Origin: an uncultured Tenacibaculum sp.
Lineage (GTDB): Bacteria; Bacteroidota; Bacteroidia; Flavobacteriales; Flavobacteriaceae
Direction: 5' to 3'
DNA length: 64,000 nt
NCBI GenBank assembly: GCA_937922085.1
Contig: CAKZVD010000003.1
Span: 237,455 to 301,454, forward strand
The notes beneath the pieces were generated by a model. It searched no databases. It was not told where the DNA came from and saw only the letters and a program-made list of their open reading frames with translations. Shown here piece after piece: positions 1-8,206 of the stretch. Both the position numbers and the translations under genes were made by a program. Every line of letters starts with the position of its first letter. Position 1 is the first letter of the stretch.

Positions 1-356
1 GTGGTAATAACAAAGTTACTTCTACAAATGACCCTACTGCACATGCAGAAGTAACTGCTATTAGAGATGCTTGTAAAAACTTAAGTTCATTTCAATTAGA
101 AGGATGTATTATATATACTTCTTGCGAACCTTGCCCTATGTGTTTAGGCGCTATTTATTGGGCACGTCCTGATAAAGTATATTACGGAAGTAATCAAGTA
201 GATGCAGCAAATATAGGCTTCGATGATGAGTTCATTTATAAGGAAATTCCATTACCATACGAAAAACGTAGTATTCCTTTTGAGCAGGTTGGACGAGAAA
301 TTGCTTTAGAACCTTTTGAAAAATGGACAGAAAAGAATGATAAAATAGAATATTAA
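1..356 (+). CDS. guaD: Guanine deaminase (CDD-fold nucleobase deaminase), 5'-truncated by window edge
   Basis: The open frame runs in from the left edge (first full codon at base 3) and stops with TAA at 354-356; a Met at 138 is internal, not the start. The visible C-terminal two thirds carries the cytidine-deaminase-fold zinc site: HAE (metal His and catalytic Glu) in NDPTAHAEVTAIR, then CEPCPMC supplying the two Cys ligands. The stretches CLGAIYWARP, GFDDEFIYKEI and the ending ...EY match what I recall of Bacillus subtilis GuaD, which hydrolyses guanine to xanthine and ammonia in the cytoplasm. A tRNA adenosine deaminase (TadA) is less likely because of the FDD/IYKE segment. The N-terminus is outside the window. 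Confidence 0.82.
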   Translation, partial: GNNKVTSTNDPTAHAEVTAIRDACKNLSSFQLEGCIIYTSCEPCPMCLGAIYWARPDKVYYGSNQVDAANIGFDDEFIYKEIPLPYEKRSIPFEQVGREIALEPFEKWTEKNDKIEY

Positions 357-363
357 TTATTAA

Positions 364-392
364 ACCTTACTTAAATTAGTAAGGTTTTATTA
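364..392 (+). terminator. Rho-independent terminator after guaD
   Basis: CCTTACT (365-371) pairs with AGTAAGG (378-384) over a 6-base loop and is followed by TTTTATTATT. It sits 8 bases after the guaD stop and before the next gene on the same strand. Confidence 0.75.
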
Positions 393-402
393 TTTACTCT
401 TT

Positions 403-1272
403 ATGGTTAAATTAGAAAATAAAGAATTACAGATAGAATTAAATACTCTAGGTGCTGAGTTAACTAAAGTATATTCTAAAGAAACTAAACTTGATTATTT
501 ATGGAATGGAGATTCAAAGTTTTGGAAAAGACAAGCTCCAATTTTATTTCCTTTTGTTGGTAAATTAAAAGAAGATAGTTACTTTATTGATAATAAACCA
601 TATAAACTATCTCAACATGGGTTTGCAAGAGATGCTGAATTTGAAATAATTTTTCAAAATGATTCAGAAGTAATTTTTGAACTTTCTTTTTCTGAAAAAA
701 CACTTCTCTTTTATCCTTTTAAATTTCAGCTTATAATTCATTATAAATTAATTGAAAATCAACTACAAATTAAGTACTCTGTAATTAATAAAGATATTAA
801 AGATTTATATTTTTCTATAGGAGCACATCCAGCTTTTAAATGTCCTCTAACAGCAGAAAGTAAATTTTCTGATTATTATATTGAATTTGAATATAGTGAA
901 AACCCTAATCAGTTTTTACTAAATCAGAAAAACGGATTGCGTATAGAAAAACCAACTTCTAAAAAAATAGGAAATAATTTAGAATTAGACTATGCGTTGT
1001 TTTCTAAAGATGCTTTAATTTTTAAAGATATTCAATCTAAAAAGATAAGTTTAAAATCTAATAAACATCATCATGGAATTGATTTTGAAATTGATTATTG
1101 GCAGTTTTTCGCTTTTTGGACTAAACAAAATGCGCCATTTCTTTGCTTTGAACCATGGATGGGAGCAGCTGATTTAGAAAATACAGACCAAAATTTTAAA
1201 ACAAAAGATGGCATTCTTCAATTAGCTAAAAATGAGGAATACCATAATGATTATAAAATTCGTTTTTTTTAA
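403..1272 (+). CDS. Aldose 1-epimerase family protein (LacX-like)
   Basis: 289-residue cytoplasmic protein of the galactose-mutarotase superfold, closest in pattern to the LacX-like aldose 1-epimerase branch. It should interconvert anomers of a hexose or hexose phosphate; the exact sugar cannot be read from sequence. Visible family landmarks are the FPFVGKL segment, QHGFARD around residue 72 (His72) and IGAHPAFKCP with His142, the two positions that usually carry the catalytic histidines. There is no signal peptide. The ATG at 403 follows the guaD terminator by about 10 bases. The gene converges on the DinB gene with only 3 bases between the stops. Confidence 0.8.
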   Translation: MVKLENKELQIELNTLGAELTKVYSKETKLDYLWNGDSKFWKRQAPILFPFVGKLKEDSYFIDNKPYKLSQHGFARDAEFEIIFQNDSEVIFELSFSEKTLLFYPFKFQLIIHYKLIENQLQIKYSVINKDIKDLYFSIGAHPAFKCPLTAESKFSDYYIEFEYSENPNQFLLNQKNGLRIEKPTSKKIGNNLELDYALFSKDALIFKDIQSKKISLKSNKHHHGIDFEIDYWQFFAFWTKQNAPFLCFEPWMGAADLENTDQNFKTKDGILQLAKNEEYHNDYKIRFF

Positions 1273-1275
1273 AAA

Positions 1276-1782
1276 CTATAAATATCTTTCTTTAATAACT
1301 TCTAAATGGTGTTTTTGGTGCCCTCCTATTACCATACCTAAAGCTCTAACAGATATTTTATTTCCAGATCCTGTTCCTATTTTTAATAAGTCTTCATCTG
1401 TAAAGCTTTTAAATAATTGAATAGTTCCTTTACGTAACACACTCATTTCTTCTAGTAATTCATTAAAATCACGCTGTTGTGCTATCGAATTTTCAACAAA
1501 TAAATCTTGATCAAAACCTGGTAAGTCAGTTTTATCCCCTCTAGAAAAACACAAAGCTCTGTAACAAAAAACACGTTCAGAATCAATTAAGTGTTGTATT
1601 AATTCTTTAATTGTCCATTTATCTTCAGCATATTTATAATTCTGCTTTTCATTAGAAATATTTTTTAAGCTCGTTTCAAAGTCATCTTGTACTAACTTTA
1701 AGTTATCTATTATTGATTTTTCACTATCTAATAAGGTTATAAAAGAAGAGAAATATGGAACATATTCTGTCTTAGGTATCAT
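1276..1782 (-). CDS. DinB-family putative metal-dependent protein
   Basis: 168 residues, DinB/YfiT four-helix family. Three histidines are placed as the family metal triad: His64 (IQHLIDSE) and His155/His159 in GGHQKHH near the C-terminus. DinB-like proteins include thiol-dependent (bacillithiol/mycothiol) S-transferases and uncharacterised stress proteins; no substrate can be inferred here. Monocistronic, convergent with the epimerase gene. A TACTTTAG element (one mismatch to TAnnTTTG) lies upstream on the minus strand. Confidence 0.75.
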   Translation of the reverse strand: MIPKTEYVPYFSSFITLLDSEKSIIDNLKLVQDDFETSLKNISNEKQNYKYAEDKWTIKELIQHLIDSERVFCYRALCFSRGDKTDLPGFDQDLFVENSIAQQRDFNELLEEMSVLRKGTIQLFKSFTDEDLLKIGTGSGNKISVRALGMVIGGHQKHHLEVIKERYL

Positions 1783-1900
1783 ACTTTATTTAAAATTCGT
1801 TTAAGCAACTAAAGTAATTATAAAAGCCATAAATGACAAGAGTTAAACCGAAAAGAGATGAACCCATTTTATTTATATTAGTTAACAAGCTAAAACAAAA

Positions 1901-1943
1901 AAACAGACAGAGTTGTCTATTTAAAATATTATTTATATATTTG
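1901..1943 (+). promoter_or_regulatory. TetR-gene promoter with overlapping palindromic operator
   Basis: AGACAG-AG-TTGTCT (1905-1918) is an imperfect palindrome that recurs before the next operon (2525-2538). A TTG at 1913-1915 lies 20 bases before TATATTTG at 1936-1943, matching the Bacteroidota -33/-7 promoter. The operator therefore covers the -33 element, as expected for autorepression. The -7 box ends 4 bases before the GTG start, so the transcript is predicted to be leaderless or nearly so. Confidence 0.7.
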
Positions 1944-1947
1944 TACT

Positions 1948-2508
1948 GTGAAACAATCGAAAACAAAACAACACATTACAGAAATAGCTTCTATGTTATT
2001 TTATAAGAATGGTTATAATTCAACTGGAATAAATGAAATAATAGCTGAGTCAGAAATTGCAAAAGCAACATTATATAATCATTTTAAATCTAAAGAAGAT
2101 ATTTGTTTGGCATATTTAAAATATAAAAACTATACCTTTTCTAGTAACATAGAAACATTTTGTAATTCCAGAAATGAAGGTAAAGAACAAATTTATGCCA
2201 TTTTCGATTTCTTAAGTTCATTTTTTAGGGAAAAAGACTTTAATGGTTGTTGGTGTATTAAAACTATTTCTGAAATACCAATAGACGATACAAGAATAAG
2301 AAATGAAATTCAGTTACAAAAAAGGCAGTTAATTAATTTTTTTAAAGAATTGATTAATAAAAACATCCCTTCTATTACAGAATTAGAATCTTTAACATTA
2401 TCTAAACAGATATATTTGTTATATGAAAGTGCTGTTTCAGAAAGTCATTTGCATCAAAATGATTGGCCTATTATTGAAGCTAAAAAACTCTGTGAAAAAA
2501 TAATTTAA
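1948..2508 (+). CDS. TetR/AcrR-family transcriptional regulator
   Basis: 186 residues. The N-terminal helix-turn-helix is typical of TetR proteins: a FYKNGYNSTGINEIIAESE stretch followed by AKATLYNHFKSKEDI, residues about 15-55. The C-terminal ligand domain is of the YxaF/LmrA kind, with a Cys (GCWCIKT) that could sense electrophiles, although that is inference. It starts with GTG at 1948; the promoter -7 box TATATTTG ends at 1943, so no room exists for a ribosome binding site and initiation is probably leaderless. The same AGACAGA..TGTCTrTT palindrome precedes this gene and the following dehydrogenase gene, so it most likely represses itself and the SDR/AhpD pair. Confidence 0.88.
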   Translation: MKQSKTKQHITEIASMLFYKNGYNSTGINEIIAESEIAKATLYNHFKSKEDICLAYLKYKNYTFSSNIETFCNSRNEGKEQIYAIFDFLSSFFREKDFNGCWCIKTISEIPIDDTRIRNEIQLQKRQLINFFKELINKNIPSITELESLTLSKQIYLLYESAVSESHLHQNDWPIIEAKKLCEKII

Positions 2509-2524
2509 TTTTTTACATCAAAAA

Positions 2525-2540
2525 AGACAGACCTGTCTGT
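2525..2540 (+). promoter_or_regulatory. Predicted TetR operator in front of the SDR-AhpD operon
   Basis: AGACAG-AC-CTGTCT (2525-2538) is a perfect palindrome, and the overlapping ACAGAC-CT-GTCTGT (2527-2540) is a second register. It matches the upstream copy at 1905-1921 over AGACAGA..TGTCTrTT. It sits 38 bases before the SDR start codon. Confidence 0.7.
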
Positions 2541-2577
2541 TCAATATAAATATTAATAATTATAAATAAAAAAAGAC

Positions 2578-3324
2578 ATGAGTAATTTTCAAAACAAAGT
2601 AGCAATTATTGTAGGTGGTACAAGCGGAATTGGTAATGCAACAGCAAATCAATTATTAAATGAAGGAGCAATCGTACATATTGTAGGTAGAAGCACTGAG
2701 AAAGTAGCTGATGCGGCTAATTTACATAAACATAAAGTAGACATTACTAATATTGAAGAAGTTACAAATTTTATTAATGTAATTTCTTCTTTAGATAAAG
2801 TTGATTATTTAGTAAATGCTTCAGGTATTTTTGGTCCAAAACCATTTTTAGATCACACTGTTGAAGATTATGACTCTTATTTAGATTTAAACAGAGGTTT
2901 TTTCTTTATTACACAAGGAATTGCAAAAAAAATGAAGGAAAACAATAGTGGTTCTATTGTAAATGTAGGTTCTATGTGGGCAAAACAGGCAGTTAAAGCA
3001 ACTCCTTCATCTGCTTATTCTATGCAAAAAGCAGGATTACATTCTTTAACGCAACATTTAGCTATGGAGTTAGCTGATTTTGGTATTCGTGTAAATGCTG
3101 TTTCTCCTGCTGTAGTTAAAACTCCTGTTTATCATGGCGTCTTTGGAGGTAAAGAAGCGGCTGAAGAAGCTTTAGAATCATTTGATGCTTTTCATCCTAT
3201 TGGAAGAAACGGTTTAGCAGATGATGTAGCAAATAGTATTACTTTCTTATTATCTGAAAAATCATCTTGGGTAACTGGTGCTATTTGGGATGTTGATGGT
3301 GGTGTAATTGCTGGTCGTAACTAA
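2578..3324 (+). CDS. Short-chain dehydrogenase/reductase (SDR)
   Basis: 248 residues, classical SDR. The nucleotide-binding Gly motif is GGTSGIG near residue 13, and the catalytic YxxxK is Y147-SMQ-K151 with Ser132 upstream. The C-terminal [13 protein letters not shown] and [10 protein letters not shown] segments are typical. It should reduce a carbonyl or oxidise an alcohol with NAD(P)H; the substrate is unknown. It is 69 bases downstream of the TetR gene, preceded by its own copy of the operator, and followed 23 bases later by an AhpD-like gene. Inducible detoxification of a reactive carbonyl or electrophile is a reasonable inference. Confidence 0.85.
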   Translation: MSNFQNKVAIIVGGTSGIGNATANQLLNEGAIVHIVGRSTEKVADAANLHKHKVDITNIEEVTNFINVISSLDKVDYLVNASGIFGPKPFLDHTVEDYDSYLDLNRGFFFITQGIAKKMKENNSGSIVNVGSMWAKQAVKATPSSAYSMQKAGLHSLTQHLAMELADFGIRVNAVSPAVVKTPVYHGVFGGKEAAEEALESFDAFHPIGRNGLADDVANSITFLLSEKSSWVTGAIWDVDGGVIAGRN

Positions 3325-3347
3325 TTTTAACTATTAAAAAAGAAAAT

Positions 3348-3656
3348 ATGTATTTCAATATTAAAGATTTATTTACCAAATTAGGAAGTTTAGGTAAAAA
3401 AGCTCCAAAATCAATGACTACTTTTCAGGAGTTTGATAAAGCTGCTATGGAAGATGGTGCTATACCAGCAAAATATAAAGAATTAATTGCATTAGGTGTA
3501 GCATTAACTACACAATGTGTGTATTGTTTAGAAATTCATAAAGAAAAGGCAATTAAAGCGGGTGCTACTGAAGAAGAGTTAGCTGAGGTTACTTTTGTTG
3601 CTGCTGCTTTAAGAGCAGGTGCTGCTGTAACGCATGGTACACATATTATAAAATAA
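3348..3656 (+). CDS. AhpD-like carboxymuconolactone decarboxylase-family protein
   Basis: 102 residues, single CMD/AhpD domain. The proton-relay and redox residues have AhpD spacing: Glu45, then Cys57-Val-Tyr-Cys60 and His64. The twin Cys argue for a thiol-disulfide peroxidase-type activity rather than lactone decarboxylation. It is the second gene of the TetR-controlled operon, 23 bases after the SDR gene. Confidence 0.82.
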   Translation: MYFNIKDLFTKLGSLGKKAPKSMTTFQEFDKAAMEDGAIPAKYKELIALGVALTTQCVYCLEIHKEKAIKAGATEEELAEVTFVAAALRAGAAVTHGTHIIK

Positions 3657-3682
3657 TTATATACAAGTTTATTCATTCTAAT

Positions 3683-3720
3683 AAAGGTTAGGTTTTTAGT
3701 TTAAAACCCTAACCTTTTAT
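3683..3720 (+). terminator. Rho-independent terminator after the AhpD-like gene
   Basis: AAAGGTTAGG pairs with CCTAACCTTT, extended by TTTT/AAAA across one mismatch, and runs into TTTTATATATTT. It separates the TetR-regulated operon from the amine oxidase gene. Confidence 0.75.
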
Positions 3721-3732
3721 ATATTTAATCTT

Positions 3733-4788
3733 ATGAAGAAAAAAGTATTAATTATTGGTGGTGGTCTTTCTGGTATTCTCACTGGTTTTTTATTAAAGCA
3801 ACAAGGTTTCGTTGTAAAAATTATTGAGGCTAATAACAGGTTAGGTGGTCGTATTTATACTAAGAATGTATTTAATACTAAAGTTGAAATGGGAGCTACT
3901 TGGTTATGGGAATACAATTCTGAATTAATAAACCTTTGCAAGGAGTTACAAATTGAATTGTACCCTCAAAATATGAAAGGACATGCTTTATTTGAAGCAA
4001 TGAATGCACATAGCCCTCAAAAGTTTGAATTACCAAAAAATCAAGAAATTAGTTATCGAATTTCTAATGGTACTAGTAATATAATTGACAAGATTGCTAA
4101 TAAATTTAGTAATGAAGAAATCTTGTTAAATGAGAAAGTAACAGAGGTTATTGAAACCAATGTCGGTATAACTGTCATTACAAATAAAACTAAATATATA
4201 GGTGATTATTTAATAACCACCATCCCTCCTAGCCTTCTAGTTAATACCGTGAAATTTATTCCTTCTTTACCTGTAGATTTAATTTCGATTGCTAAAAACA
4301 CACATACTTGGATGAAGGATTCCATAAAATTTGCAGTAGTTTTTAAGAAACCATTTTGGGAAGATCAAAAATTATCGGGTGTGGGTTTTAGTCATGTTGG
4401 ACCTTTTACAGAATTATATGATCATTCTAATAATGAAAATACTTCTTTTGCTTTAATGGGATTTATCAATTCTAATTTATACAATCTTGATAAAAAAGAA
4501 CGAGAAGAAAAAATAATAAAACAGTTAATTAAATTCTTCGGAGATGAAGTTCAAAATTATTTATCTTATGAAGAAGAAGTTTGGAAGTTAGCTCCTTTTA
4601 CTAATTTTGTAGATGATAGTTATGTAACTCCACATCAAAATAATGGTCATACTTTATATCAAAGAAGATATTTTAATAATAAACTAATTATTGCAGGTAC
4701 AGAAACAGCTAGTTCTTTTGGCGGTTATATGGAAGGTGCTGTAATAAGAGCAAAAGAAGTTGCTTCTATAATTAAAAAGGAGGTATAA
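3733..4788 (+). CDS. FAD-dependent amine oxidase-family oxidoreductase
   Basis: 351 residues. An N-terminal dinucleotide-binding fold GGGLSG (residues 9-14) is followed by an acidic IIEA strand end and the LGGRIYT motif of the monoamine oxidase/protoporphyrinogen oxidase superfamily. The C-terminal FAD motif GTETASSFGGYMEGAV is present, so both ends are intact. It is short compared with typical monoamine oxidases (about 450), consistent with the compact bacterial NAD(P)/FAD-dependent oxidoreductase branch. No signal peptide. Substrate unknown. It is a single gene bounded by terminators. Confidence 0.8.
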   Translation: MKKKVLIIGGGLSGILTGFLLKQQGFVVKIIEANNRLGGRIYTKNVFNTKVEMGATWLWEYNSELINLCKELQIELYPQNMKGHALFEAMNAHSPQKFELPKNQEISYRISNGTSNIIDKIANKFSNEEILLNEKVTEVIETNVGITVITNKTKYIGDYLITTIPPSLLVNTVKFIPSLPVDLISIAKNTHTWMKDSIKFAVVFKKPFWEDQKLSGVGFSHVGPFTELYDHSNNENTSFALMGFINSNLYNLDKKEREEKIIKQLIKFFGDEVQNYLSYEEEVWKLAPFTNFVDDSYVTPHQNNGHTLYQRRYFNNKLIIAGTETASSFGGYMEGAVIRAKEVASIIKKEV

Positions 4789-4792
4789 ATAG

Positions 4793-4836
4793 GCTAAAAA
4801 CAAGGCTTATATAAGAAACCTTGTTTTAGCTTATTT
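4793..4836. terminator. Bidirectional terminator between converging genes
   Basis: GCTAAAAACAAGG (4793-4805) pairs with CCTTGTTTTAGC (4819-4830) with one bulged A, followed by TTATTTTTATTT on the plus strand. It serves the amine oxidase gene and can also serve the minus-strand gene ending at 4844. Confidence 0.75.
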
Positions 4837-4843
4837 TTATTTA

Positions 4844-7276
4844 TTATTTCAATTTTTCAAAGTTTTGGTTAATAAAAGTAATTGCTTGATCTTTATTTTC
4901 AATAAAGTTTTTTATCATTTCTTTTATTAAACTAGCTTTTTCTGTATTTTCTTCTCTATTTTCAAAATAAAGCACACAAAAATTATCTCCTTCAAATTCA
5001 AATTTTACATATTTTAATAATTCTGGCTGTTCATTTTTAATATAATTAAAAATGACACGTTCCCATTCATACTGTCCCATGTAAAATTTTTCATGTTCTA
5101 TTTCTATTAATTTAGAAACTTCTTCTACTTTCTCTTTATGAATGTTTAAAGCAACACTAATATAATTTTCTGTATTATATACTCTTACAAACTCTTCTTC
5201 TGCAATTTTGGCTTTTTCATATTCTTCATAGGTTTCTTCTGCCAAATCATTTTTATTTACTCCTTTTAAAGCTGCTACTTTATGTAACAACCAAGTACTA
5301 TGATTTTCTCCTTCTTTTTCAGTGATATCTATATAAACCAATGCTTCTTCATAGTCTTTAAGTGCTATATAAGCTTCAATTTTTAATAATTGAAAATGAT
5401 ATTTTTTTATTTCATAATCTGTTAAGATCGATTTAATCTCTTTATAATTATTTTCTTTCTTAAGATCTAAAAGTAAATGATATAAATCTAATTCTCTTTT
5501 CTGTTCTATAACTTCTTCAATTCCTTCATAAACTTGTTTTAGATAAGTCATTTCATCTTCTGTTACGTCAGAATCTTCTGTTGTTGTATACAGATGAAAA
5601 ACTTTATCAAATGATTCTAAAGCTTCTTTATATCTCTCTACACTATCATAAATAAAAGCTGCTTGAATCCAAGCTGGTGCATAAGTTTCTTTTAATGATA
5701 CTGAAATAAGAATTGTTTTTAAAGCATTCTCATAATCAGAAATAGAATTATAAGCATAAGACAATCTGTAATACCATTTATAATCACTTTTTCCTTCTTC
5801 TTCAAAAGTTAGCATTTCTTCTATTGCTTCTTCGAAAAGGCCAAAATTATTTAATGCTCTACAGTATAATGCAGAAGTTTCATAGTCTAATTTATCAACA
5901 CTTCTACATGCTTCTATAATTTCTTGATTTTTATCTACCTGATGCCAATTTTCTAATTGCGTTATAAAAGCATCTCTATTTTCAGTAATATCAATAATTT
6001 TATTTTCAGTCTCTATACTTAATAGATATACATTGTCTGGATAAATAGTATGATCATTTGTATATAAAATCCAATCAGTAATTAAAGTTTCAGTAAATTT
6101 AAATTGATCTTCTTCATTTAACCTTTCAATATAATAAGGTTGATTTAACAATACTCCTGTAAATGTATTTTTTGTTATATCAACTAACTCAAACCACAAA
6201 TGCTCTGTATTAAATCCGTTTTCTTCATCTTTATGTGCATCATCTACTTCTACACCAACTTTAATTAATATTTTATTCTCTCCTTTAAAAGCATTTTCAT
6301 AAACATAATCAATACGCTCGGTAGCCAAGCTTTTCATTCTTTCAGTTTCTTTATTACTAATAAAAAATAAAGGATTCTCTTTTAAATGGTTAATTATTTC
6401 ATTTACATGAGATAACTTTTTATTTTTATAATCTTCTTCAGATTTATATAAAAATAAAACTCCGGTAGGAGCATCATGTCCTACTCTATCTTCAAAAGTA
6501 GCCCCTAAACAATTAAAATCTTCAATAGTATCTTCCCATTTTTTCCAAGTAATTACAATATCATGCCCTAAGAAAATAGGTTCAAATTCTTGTTCTGTTA
6601 AGTTATTATCAACTCCTTTAATTGCTAAAGTTTCAATAATATTACTAATTGCCCGGTATCCTTCATCTTCTTCCATAGCATTTAAAACCTCTAACTCTAT
6701 AGTTCCGCATCTATTTAAACCATGAGTATGTAACCAAACATCATTATTTTCACCTGAAACAGCATGAATTCTATATAAATATGAAGGTGGTGGTGGTATT
6801 TCAGATGCAGCACATAACTTAGACCATTTACCAGATAAAATACTTAAAGAACTGTGATCTATTATACTTGATAAATTAGGTAATATTGCACATAAAATTT
6901 TTATTTGTAAATGAAATGAAACTAAATTATCTTCATTAAAACGGGTTCTTATAGTAATACCTGCTCTAGCATTTCTTAATCGCTCACTTTCAATATCGGT
7001 TAATTGATGTGATAAATTGAATAAATGATTAACATTTACTTCATCTATTGATAAATGATATGTATAAGTTTCTTCTTTATAAACTAAACTTAAATTAGCT
7101 TCATCTGTGTTATTATTTGCTTCTATATGAACATCTTCAAATTCGTCTAAAAACTCTAATCTTTCTAAAATAGATTGTAAATTAACAAAAGCATCACTAG
7201 AAGCTACACCTTGCATTACAGAGTTTATTTTATAATTAGATTCTTCAAAAAAGTTTTGATATGCTTGAATATTCAT
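4844..7276 (-). CDS. DUF4026/DUF2314-like protein with C-terminal TPR repeats
   Basis: 810 residues, no signal peptide, strongly acidic. The N-terminal about 280 residues resemble DUF4026. Residues about 320-420 resemble DUF2314 (EHLWFELVDI, GVLLNQPYYI, DWILYT). The C-terminal part, from about residue 455, is helical with tetratricopeptide-like pairs (for example ALYCRALNNFGLFEEAIEEM, then YRLSYAYNSISDYENALKTI). Such proteins are probable cytoplasmic scaffolds; no enzyme motif is seen. The gene is followed upstream by a small membrane protein on the same strand with a 52-base gap. Domain assignment is from pattern memory. Confidence 0.65.
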   Translation of the reverse strand: MNIQAYQNFFEESNYKINSVMQGVASSDAFVNLQSILERLEFLDEFEDVHIEANNNTDEANLSLVYKEETYTYHLSIDEVNVNHLFNLSHQLTDIESERLRNARAGITIRTRFNEDNLVSFHLQIKILCAILPNLSSIIDHSSLSILSGKWSKLCAASEIPPPPSYLYRIHAVSGENNDVWLHTHGLNRCGTIELEVLNAMEEDEGYRAISNIIETLAIKGVDNNLTEQEFEPIFLGHDIVITWKKWEDTIEDFNCLGATFEDRVGHDAPTGVLFLYKSEEDYKNKKLSHVNEIINHLKENPLFFISNKETERMKSLATERIDYVYENAFKGENKILIKVGVEVDDAHKDEENGFNTEHLWFELVDITKNTFTGVLLNQPYYIERLNEEDQFKFTETLITDWILYTNDHTIYPDNVYLLSIETENKIIDITENRDAFITQLENWHQVDKNQEIIEACRSVDKLDYETSALYCRALNNFGLFEEAIEEMLTFEEEGKSDYKWYYRLSYAYNSISDYENALKTILISVSLKETYAPAWIQAAFIYDSVERYKEALESFDKVFHLYTTTEDSDVTEDEMTYLKQVYEGIEEVIEQKRELDLYHLLLDLKKENNYKEIKSILTDYEIKKYHFQLLKIEAYIALKDYEEALVYIDITEKEGENHSTWLLHKVAALKGVNKNDLAEETYEEYEKAKIAEEEFVRVYNTENYISVALNIHKEKVEEVSKLIEIEHEKFYMGQYEWERVIFNYIKNEQPELLKYVKFEFEGDNFCVLYFENREENTEKASLIKEMIKNFIENKDQAITFINQNFEKLK

Positions 7277-7328
7277 GGTTCTTTTAATTATTCGTAAGTA
7301 ATATTTTATTATTCTTTATTTCTAAATA

Positions 7329-7865
7329 TTAGAAGTTATAAATTTTAAAATTTGAATTTGATAACTTTTGTTTTTCTTTAAGAAAATCTTTTAATACTCT
7401 AATATCTTTTTTACTCAATAAGCTTATTCCTGTTGATTTAGATCTAGCTTCTTTCTTGTAAAAATAATTTAAAGCTACAAAACTATCTCCTCTGTTGTTA
7501 ACCGTTTCAAAAAAGGCTATATCATCATATACCACTGAGGAATAATTTAACTTGTTTCCTAATAATTTAAATAAATTAACAATGGTAGTTGCCTTTCCCA
7601 TAAATGATAAAAACTTAGAAACTTTTAATTCATTTTCTTTTAAATATAGAATAGGCGTATTAATTCTATAAATTCTAACTATCATATAAATGGTTACAAT
7701 TGTAAGTAATACATTCAAAGAGTAATAAACAATATTATTGGTGTCAGAAAAATCATCTATTAATATATTAACTCCTAAAAAAGGAAAAATCATAAGAACA
7801 GCAACAATAAAACATGCGTGTACATTAATAAGTTTCTTTTGATATAGAATTTTTTCTTCATTCAT
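7329..7865 (-). CDS. Two-helix membrane protein, STM3941-like
   Basis: 178 residues. Two hydrophobic segments (about residues 15-37 and 47-67) form a hairpin, followed by a soluble domain of about 110 residues. This layout, with LYLKENEL after the second helix and a final KDIRVLKDFLKEK helix, resembles the uncharacterised STM3941-type membrane proteins with a PH-like domain. No function can be assigned. It is upstream of, and probably co-transcribed with, the TPR protein gene. Confidence 0.55.
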   Translation of the reverse strand: MNEEKILYQKKLINVHACFIVAVLMIFPFLGVNILIDDFSDTNNIVYYSLNVLLTIVTIYMIVRIYRINTPILYLKENELKVSKFLSFMGKATTIVNLFKLLGNKLNYSSVVYDDIAFFETVNNRGDSFVALNYFYKKEARSKSTGISLLSKKDIRVLKDFLKEKQKLSNSNFKIYNF

Positions 7866-7947
7866 AAATTTGAATTTTAAAGTCGATTAAAGTAATAAAT
7901 TCTATTTATTTTTTTCTTAAATTTATTAGATAGTTATTTTATAAAAT

Positions 7948-7981
7948 TAAAAAAGAATGATTGTTTATCATTCTTTTTTAA
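7948..7981 (-). terminator. Terminator after the small acidic protein gene
   Basis: GAATGAT and ATCATTC arms with A/T extensions form a hairpin of about 12 bp over the TTGTTTA loop, with T-runs on both sides. It directly follows the stop codon of the minus-strand gene at 7982. Confidence 0.7.
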
Positions 7982-8206
7982 TTATTTATAAGATTCCATT
8001 TCTTTATCGTAAAAATTCCCTGCCAATTCTATTAACTTTTCTAATTCATTAGCCAATTCTTGTTCGTTTTCATCTGCTATATCATCAAACCATTCTACAG
8101 AATCGTCTTTTAAATTTATTAAAAACCTTGGATATTCTGTATGTAACACAAAAATATCTTCTGGATGTTCAGTACTATCAGCTAATAAAAATTTAGGTAA
8201 TTCCAT
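7982..8206 (-). CDS. Small acidic cytoplasmic protein of unknown function
   Basis: 74 residues, rich in Asp/Glu with no membrane segment. It begins MELPKFLLADSTEHPEDIF and ends in an acidic helix. It overlaps the upstream MATE gene by 14 bases, indicating translational coupling. I do not recognise a family; its retention next to the transporter suggests a genuine gene. Confidence 0.6.
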   Translation of the reverse strand: MELPKFLLADSTEHPEDIFVLHTEYPRFLINLKDDSVEWFDDIADENEQELANELEKLIELAGNFYDKEMESYK

